Shown here piece after piece: positions 16,378-20,090 of a stretch of DNA of 20,090 nucleotides. The translations under genes and the position numbers were made by a program. The stretch's first letter is position 1; each line of letters begins with the position of its first letter. Source of the stretch: an uncultured Eubacterium sp. (GTDB lineage Bacteria > Bacillota > Clostridia > Lachnospirales > Lachnospiraceae); assembly GCA_905236295.1 (NCBI GenBank), contig CAJOQF010000274.1:1-20090 (forward strand). The letters are read 5' to 3'. Below the pieces are notes generated by a model that searched no databases, was not told the DNA's origin, and saw only the letters and a list, made by a program, of their open reading frames with translations.

Positions 16378-17347
16378 ACACAAGAGGATTATTTCAATCA
16401 TATCGGTTATCTCAGCCGGGGTGATCGCGCTTACATCATGTGGCAGTGTGGAGTTTCCAAGCAGGTACAATCTGTTTGACACCACTACCGAATACGGCTT
16501 AAACGAAGGAAGCAGCAGCGCTGCACCGCTGTTTGCCCGGGATCTCTGCGTTATAGGCGACGGTATGTTTGACATGGGAGATTTCGACAGCTCACTGGCG
16601 GAAAGCTCCGGAATATTTGATATAGGAAAGCGTGATGTCAGCTTTGCCGATGATATTTTCCAGAAAATGTATCCGGCCAGCACGACAAAGATACTCACAA
16701 GTCTTGTGGCCATTGAAAACGGAGACCTGAATGAGACGATAACCGTGTCGCAGTCGGCTATGGATGCGCTTGAGTACGGTTCGTCCACCTGTGGACTCCA
16801 GGTCGGCGACACTGTGACCTTGGAACAGCTTCTCTACGGTCTGATGCTTCGCTCGGGAAATGAGGCCGCCAACGTGATAGCTGAGATGATAGCCGGCAGC
16901 ATAGAAAATTTTGCAGGGCTAATGAATGAGAGGGCACAGGAGATCGGAGCCACGCATTCGCATTTTGTAAATGCCAACGGTCTTCACAATGATGATCACT
17001 ACACGACAGTATATGATCTCTACCTCATATTCAACGAAGCGTTAAAGAACGAAGACTTTTACAAGATCATATCTACCAAAGAGTACAGCACAACCTACAA
17101 AAACAGTGCGGGGGAGGATGTGACCGTAAACTGGGCTTCCACCAACCAGTACTTAAACGGAGATAGCGAAGTGCCGGAAGGCTTTACCGTTATCGGAGGT
17201 AAGACCGGTACGACAAACGCTGCGGGAAGCTGTTTGGTGCTTCTGTCCACCAAGAAAAACGACAGCTATATCTCGATCGTCATGAGGGCGCCGTCGCACA
17301 TTGATCTTTATAATTATATGACGACAATACTTGAGAAGTTTACATAG
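16361..17347 (+). CDS. Lipoprotein D-alanyl-D-alanine carboxypeptidase (peptidase S11)
   Basis: DacA-type low-molecular-weight PBP that trims the terminal D-Ala from peptidoglycan stem peptides outside the membrane. The GTG start at 16361, inside mgsA, is preceded by AGAGGAGA (16342-16349). A lipoprotein signal ends in the lipobox LTSC with Cys27, so the enzyme is probably lipid-anchored. DacA homologues more often use a C-terminal amphipathic helix. Active-site motifs are STTK (Ser107, Lys110), SGN (165-167) and KTG (281-283). The chain ends soon after the catalytic domain and no C-terminal beta domain or membrane anchor is apparent. Last gene of the elongation operon. Confidence 0.93.
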   Translation: MKCTGRHKRIISIISVISAGVIALTSCGSVEFPSRYNLFDTTTEYGLNEGSSSAAPLFARDLCVIGDGMFDMGDFDSSLAESSGIFDIGKRDVSFADDIFQKMYPASTTKILTSLVAIENGDLNETITVSQSAMDALEYGSSTCGLQVGDTVTLEQLLYGLMLRSGNEAANVIAEMIAGSIENFAGLMNERAQEIGATHSHFVNANGLHNDDHYTTVYDLYLIFNEALKNEDFYKIISTKEYSTTYKNSAGEDVTVNWASTNQYLNGDSEVPEGFTVIGGKTGTTNAAGSCLVLLSTKKNDSYISIVMRAPSHIDLYNYMTTILEKFT

Positions 17348-17391
17348 GATATCATTTATATAGATAAATATAAGCTAAAGAAACGGTTAAA

Positions 17392-17418
17392 TGTTAAATA
17401 AATGTTACAAAATGTTGA
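17392..17418 (+). promoter_or_regulatory. Candidate WalR (YycF) binding box
   Basis: TGTTAA (17392-17397), five bases, TGTTAC (17403-17408): both hexamers fit the WalR consensus TGTWAH-N5-TGTWAH known from Bacillus and Staphylococcus. A third, weaker hexamer TGTTGA (17413-17418) follows after four bases and overlaps the -35. The repeats are roughly one helical turn apart and sit directly upstream of the promoter of a cell-wall hydrolase gene, the classical type of WalR target. Confidence 0.55.
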
Positions 17419-17443
17419 CAAAGTAGCCGTGTGCGTGTATAAT
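17415..17443 (+). promoter_or_regulatory. Near-consensus sigma-A promoter of the NlpC/P60 gene
   Basis: TTGACA (17415-17420) and TATAAT (17438-17443) are separated by exactly 17 bases. Both hexamers are perfect matches. The predicted transcript starts near 17450, giving a leader of about 100 bases before the coding start. Confidence 0.88.
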
Positions 17444-17494
17444 CGTGATTGCTGTGAGTTAGATAAGACAAGCAGTGATCGCGATTTTTGTTTT
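17442..17494 (+). terminator. Terminator-like hairpin in the leader of the NlpC/P60 gene
   Basis: ATCGTGAT (17442-17449) pairs with ATCGCGAT (17478-17485) and the stem extends inward through TGCTGT/AGCAGTG with wobble pairs. TTTTTGTTTT (17485-17494) follows. Because RNA from the promoter would begin near 17450, only the inner nine or so pairs would exist in that transcript, so it may act as a weak attenuator. It may also stop read-through from the upstream operon, whose end has no other terminator. Confidence 0.45.
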
Positions 17495-17551
17495 GTAACA
17501 AATTGATCCGAAAGAAAGATTTGTATGGTTTAAAAAATTGGAGGAATGAAA

Positions 17552-18577
17552 TTGGCTAAGATAGCATTTTTGAAGAAAGCTTTGGCGGGATGTCTTGTAT
17601 TGGCTACAGTCGCAGCTGCTCCGGCAGCCACGTTTGCCGCTGAGGTAAATACACCGGATGTAAGCGCGGGAGCAGGCGCAGTGCTCGGAAGCATCATCGC
17701 TGAAAATGTTGACGGCGAGAAGAGTGAGACTTCCAACGAAGATACCTACGGTTATGAGAATCTCGGTATCGCTGATGTAAACGATTACGTTAATATCAGA
17801 GAGAAAGCTGATGAGGATTCCGAATTGGTGGGCAGACTTGAAAAAAATGCAGGCTGCAACGTGATCAGCGAAAAGGACGGCTGGTACAAGATCGAGTCCG
17901 GCAAGGTGACAGGATATGTAAAGAGTGAGTATATCCTCACAGGTGATGCGGCTAAGAAAATAGCCGACAAGGTTGCAAAAAAGGTTGCGACGGTTAATAC
18001 GACAACACTTAACGTCAGATCTAAGGCTTCCACAGACAGTTCCATCGTTGTCCAGGTTGGAGAAGGTGAGAAGCTGAAGGTAGTTTCCGAAAAGAAGAAC
18101 GGTTGGTTGAAGGTAAAAGTGAGTGGAGAGAAGGGTTACGTATCCAAAGAGTTCGTGACCGTATCGATAGAACTCGAAGATGCTCTCACACTCACTGAGG
18201 TCAAGTACGGCAAGGGAGTAAGCGACGTGAGAATGTCAGTCGTTGAGTATGCTCTCCAGTTCGTAGGCGGAAAGTACGTCTGGGGCGGAAGCACTCTCGG
18301 AGTCGGAGTTGACTGCTCAGGATTTACGATGAGAATCCTCGGTGCGTACGGCGTATCGCTTCCGCACTCTTCAGCTGCACAGCCGAATTCCGGAACAAAG
18401 GTTGCACTTTCCGATGTACAGCCGGGAGATCTTATCTTCTATGGAAGCGGCGGAATCAGCCATGTGGCTATCTATATTGGAAACGGACAGATAGTGCACG
18501 CAGCAAATTCTCGTAAGGGAATCATAGTTTCCGGTATGTATTATATGACACCGATCTGCGCTGCATCTTACTTTTAA
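17552..18577 (+). CDS. Secreted SH3-SH3-NlpC/P60 cell-wall peptidase
   Basis: Probable gamma-D-glutamyl-diamino-acid endopeptidase that cuts peptidoglycan stem peptides outside the cell. GGAGG (17540-17544) is seven bases from TTG 17552 but only one base from the in-frame ATG at 17546, so TTG is the likely start, giving 341 residues. An N-terminal signal peptide ends near ATFA|AEV. Two bacterial SH3 domains follow, at about 70-130 (VNIREKADEDSELVGRL, GWYKIESGKVTGYV) and 145-210 (LNVRSKASTDSS, GWLKVKVSGEKGYV). The C-terminal NlpC/P60 domain has DCSGF (Cys255), SHVAIY (His304) and VHA (His316), numbered from TTG. No membrane anchor is seen; the SH3 domains likely hold it on the wall. Monocistronic, with its own strong promoter. 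Confidence 0.94.
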   Translation: MAKIAFLKKALAGCLVLATVAAAPAATFAAEVNTPDVSAGAGAVLGSIIAENVDGEKSETSNEDTYGYENLGIADVNDYVNIREKADEDSELVGRLEKNAGCNVISEKDGWYKIESGKVTGYVKSEYILTGDAAKKIADKVAKKVATVNTTTLNVRSKASTDSSIVVQVGEGEKLKVVSEKKNGWLKVKVSGEKGYVSKEFVTVSIELEDALTLTEVKYGKGVSDVRMSVVEYALQFVGGKYVWGGSTLGVGVDCSGFTMRILGAYGVSLPHSSAAQPNSGTKVALSDVQPGDLIFYGSGGISHVAIYIGNGQIVHAANSRKGIIVSGMYYMTPICAASYF

Positions 18578-18594
18578 ATAATAGGAAAAAGATG

Positions 18595-18623
18595 TTTACA
18601 AGACAGATTGTTTGTGTTAGTAT
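18595..18623 (+). promoter_or_regulatory. Sigma-A promoter of rpsO
   Basis: TTTACA (18595-18600) and TAGTAT (18618-18623) with a 17-base spacer, 18 bases after the preceding gene. It would give a leader of about 115 bases. No terminator separates it from the upstream gene. Confidence 0.65.
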
Positions 18624-18636
18624 ATCGTAGTGTGTG

Positions 18637-18715
18637 AATGGAGTTTCGTATTGCGGAGCTCCATTTAAATAATGCCGCTGCTTAGTTTGCGGACACTCCG
18701 CCCCAGACTCAGCAG
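18637..18715 (+). promoter_or_regulatory. Structured 5' leader of rpsO, candidate S15 autoregulatory site
   Basis: Two hairpins fill the leader. The first pairs AATGGAG (18637-18643) with CTCCATT (18659-18665). The second, 18678-18715, pairs CTGCT with AGCAG, AGT with ACT, and at its tip GCGG (18689-18692) with CCGC (18698-18701) around ACACT. The Shine-Dalgarno AAAGGAGG follows near 18734. S15 represses its own mRNA through leader structures in several bacteria; that this one binds S15 is inference. Confidence 0.45.
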
Positions 18716-18747
18716 TAGGATAATAATAAAAAAAGGAGGATATCGAA

Positions 18748-19014
18748 ATGATAGCAAAAGAGAAAAAGCAGGAAATCATGAAGGAGTACGCTCGCACAGA
18801 GGGTGATACAGGTTCACCGGAGGTACAGGTTGCAGTATTGACAGCACGTATCGCTGAGCTCACAGAGCATCTCAAGGAGCACCAGAAGGATCATCACTCA
18901 AGACGCGGACTCTTAAAGCTTGTTGGTCGCAGACGTAGATTGCTTGCATACCTTAAGAACAGAGATATCGAGAGATATCGTTCACTTATCGAGCGTCTCG
19001 GACTCAGAAAGTAG
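18748..19014 (+). CDS. rpsO: 30S ribosomal protein S15
   Basis: Small-subunit primary rRNA-binding protein that joins the central domain of 16S rRNA. It has 88 residues, the standard length including the initiator Met. Recognisable S15 segments are [42 protein letters not shown] and a C-terminal [20 protein letters not shown] lies a few bases before ATG 18748. Codon use looks more restricted than in the upstream operons, as expected for a highly expressed gene. rpsO-pnp adjacency is conserved across many bacteria. Confidence 0.98.
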   Translation: MIAKEKKQEIMKEYARTEGDTGSPEVQVAVLTARIAELTEHLKEHQKDHHSRRGLLKLVGRRRRLLAYLKNRDIERYRSLIERLGLRK

Positions 19015-19022
19015 TAACTATT

Positions 19023-19052
19023 CAGAGCGGATTTTTATGTCCGCTCTGTTTT
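19023..19052 (+). terminator. Intrinsic terminator after rpsO
   Basis: CAGAGCGGA (19023-19031) and TCCGCTCTG (19040-19048) form a perfect nine-pair stem around an eight-base loop, followed by TTTT (19049-19052). It begins nine bases after the rpsO stop. The short T-run suggests partial read-through into pnp. Confidence 0.85.
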
Positions 19053-19080
19053 AAATGTAGGAAATAATTTTTTATGAATG

Positions 19081-19174
19081 CCCGAGACCACTGTTGTGTA
19101 CGTTTGTTGAAGCTAACCGGTCACTGAGCCTGTCGAAGTGACAACAGTAAAGCGTCTACAACAGTAGTTTCGGG
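19081..19174 (+). promoter_or_regulatory. Long hairpin in the pnp 5' leader
   Basis: The outer arms 19081-19102 and 19153-19174 pair over 22 positions: 18 Watson-Crick, two G-U and two mismatches. Inside, TGTTG (19105-19109) can pair with CAACA (19142-19146). At the tip GTCACT/AGTGAC pairs around a repeat copy. ACTGTTGT in the 5' arm has two possible partners, ACAACAGT at 19141-19148 or 19158-19165, so two structures compete. It ends five bases before the pnp Shine-Dalgarno. In E. coli the pnp leader carries an RNase III-cut hairpin used for autoregulation; an equivalent role here is inference. Confidence 0.55.
19122..19140 (-). repeat. Dispersed palindromic repeat copy in the pnp leader
   Basis: CACTGAGCCTGTCGAAGTG on the + strand is the cleanest copy in the window, reverse-complementary to the ispA copy over 17 bases and 18 of 19 identical to the tlyA right arm. 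Its ends (with one flanking base each) pair as GTCACT/AGTGAC, giving a small hairpin at the tip of the larger pnp leader structure. It resembles REP-type elements; no RAYT transposase gene is in the window. Confidence 0.6.
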
Positions 19175-19190
19175 ACAAAAGGAGAAAAAC

Positions 19191-20090
19191 ATGTACAAGA
19201 CTTATTCAATGGAGATCGGTGGCAAGACACTTACCATCGATGTTGGACGTGTTGCAGCCCAGGCAAACGGCGCAGCATTCATCAAATACGGAGACACTAC
19301 CGTGCTCTCTACAGCTACAGCATCGGCTAAGCCGAGAGAAGGAATCGATTTCTTCCCCCTCAGCGTTGAGTTTGAGGAGAAGATGTACTCTGTAGGCAAG
19401 ATTCCGGGAGGATTTAACAAGAGAGAGGGAAAGGCATCTGAGAATGCAGTACTTACAGCCCGCGTTATCGACAGACCGATGCGTCCGCTCTTCCCGAAGG
19501 ATTACAGAAATGACGTCACATTAAACAACCTCGTTATGAGTGTTGATCCTAACTGCAGACCAGAGATAGTTGCCATGCTCGGCAGTGCTATTTCCACCTG
19601 CATTTCAGATATCCCGTTCGACGGTCCGTGTGCTATGACACAGATCGGTATGGTTGACGGCGAGTTCATCGTTAACCCTTCACAGGAAGAGTGGGACACA
19701 GGTGATCTCAAGCTTACAGTTGCCTCTACATCTGAGAAGGTTATCATGATCGAGGCAGGCGCAAACGAGATTCCTGAGGCTAAGATGCTCGAGGCTATCT
19801 ACAAGGCTCACGACATCAATCAGGAGATCATCGCACTCATCAACAAGATGGTTGAGGAAGTCGGCAAGCCGAAACATGAATATGAGAGCTGTGTTATTCC
19901 GCAGGAACTCATGGACAAGATCATGGAAATCGTTACTCCGGCTGAGATGGAGGAGGCTGTATTCACAGATGAGAAGCAGCAGCGTGACGAGAATATCCGC
20001 GCCATCACTGACAAACTCGAGGAGGAGTTTGCTGACAACGAGGAGTGGCTTGAGATGCTTTCTGAGGCTGTATATCAGTATCAGAAGAAG
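19191..20090 (+). CDS. pnp: Polyribonucleotide nucleotidyltransferase (PNPase), 3' end missing
   Basis: Phosphorolytic 3'-to-5' exoribonuclease and RNA polymerising enzyme of mRNA turnover. Exactly 300 codons are in the window and the frame is still open at the end; the full protein is usually about 700 residues. The first RNase PH domain is visible (GGKTLTIDVGRVAAQANGAAFIKYGDTTVL, given in part), including FFPLSVEFEEKMYSVGKIPGG, then NKREGKASENAVLTARVIDRPMRP, the phosphate-proximal segment. After it comes the all-helical linker domain (KMLEAIYKAHDINQEIIALI). AGGAG (19180-19184) precedes ATG 19191. The second PH, KH and S1 domains lie beyond the window. Confidence 0.97.
   Translation, partial: MYKTYSMEIGGKTLTIDVGRVAAQANGAAFIKYGDTTVLSTATASAKPREGIDFFPLSVEFEEKMYSVGKIPGGFNKREGKASENAVLTARVIDRPMRPLFPKDYRNDVTLNNLVMSVDPNCRPEIVAMLGSAISTCISDIPFDGPCAMTQIGMVDGEFIVNPSQEEWDTGDLKLTVASTSEKVIMIEAGANEIPEAKMLEAIYKAHDINQEIIALINKMVEEVGKPKHEYESCVIPQELMDKIMEIVTPAEMEEAVFTDEKQQRDENIRAITDKLEEEFADNEEWLEMLSEAVYQYQKK

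Noticed and set aside
17444..17551. Riboswitch (for example the c-di-AMP ydaO type often seen before wall hydrolases)
   Set aside because: The leader is only about 100 bases and shows a single stem with a T-tract, too small and simple for that class.
18637..18668. First rpsO leader hairpin as a terminator of the upstream hydrolase gene
   Set aside because: Only three T residues follow the stem and it lies downstream of the rpsO promoter, so it fits a leader structure better.
19049..19078. Separate pnp promoter (TTTTAA with TATGAA)
   Set aside because: Both hexamers are poor, the -35 would be the T-run of the rpsO terminator, and any AT-rich stretch could give such a match; expression by read-through is as likely.

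Overview
The window looks like chromosomal backbone DNA from a Gram-positive, low-to-moderate GC member of the Clostridia. Lachnospiraceae is the most likely family, judging from protein sequences and gene order. This is inferred from recognised families, not from a database search. Every protein-coding gene lies on the + strand. TAA, TGA and TAG are all used as ordinary stops. I see no tRNA, rRNA, CRISPR array, transposase or phage gene.

Region 1 (1-9396) is a tightly packed operon: xseA (5' end cut by the window edge), xseB, ispA, dxs, tlyA, nadK, argR, recN and a PLP-dependent 'aluminium resistance' (COG4100) enzyme. Several neighbours overlap or are separated by only a few bases. It combines DNA repair (exonuclease VII, RecN), isoprenoid precursor synthesis (Dxs, IspA), rRNA methylation (TlyA), NADP supply and arginine regulation. 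ispA carries an in-frame TAG at codon 143, between its two Asp-rich motifs, in an otherwise intact frame.

Region 2 (about 9394-17347) is a cell-elongation operon with its own candidate promoter: a divergent mreB, then mreC, mreD, a 958-residue PBP2 with a large insertion, rodA, mgsA and a lipoprotein D-Ala-D-Ala carboxypeptidase. MgsA has Ala where the catalytic Asp of methylglyoxal synthases normally sits.

Region 3 (17348-18577) is a single secreted SH3-SH3-NlpC/P60 cell-wall hydrolase. It is preceded by a near-consensus sigma-A promoter with a WalR-type TGTWAH-N5-TGTWAH box directly upstream, and followed by a terminator-like hairpin in the leader.

Region 4 (18578-20090) holds rpsO with its own promoter, a structured leader and an intrinsic terminator. 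Then comes pnp (3' end cut by the window edge), preceded by a long hairpin.

The main structure that the genes do not explain is a small dispersed palindromic repeat (core CACTTCGACAGGCTCAG). One copy is in the pnp leader hairpin. One copy is translated inside ispA. A degenerate inverted pair is translated inside the C-terminus of tlyA, where most left-arm changes keep G-U pairing with the right arm.
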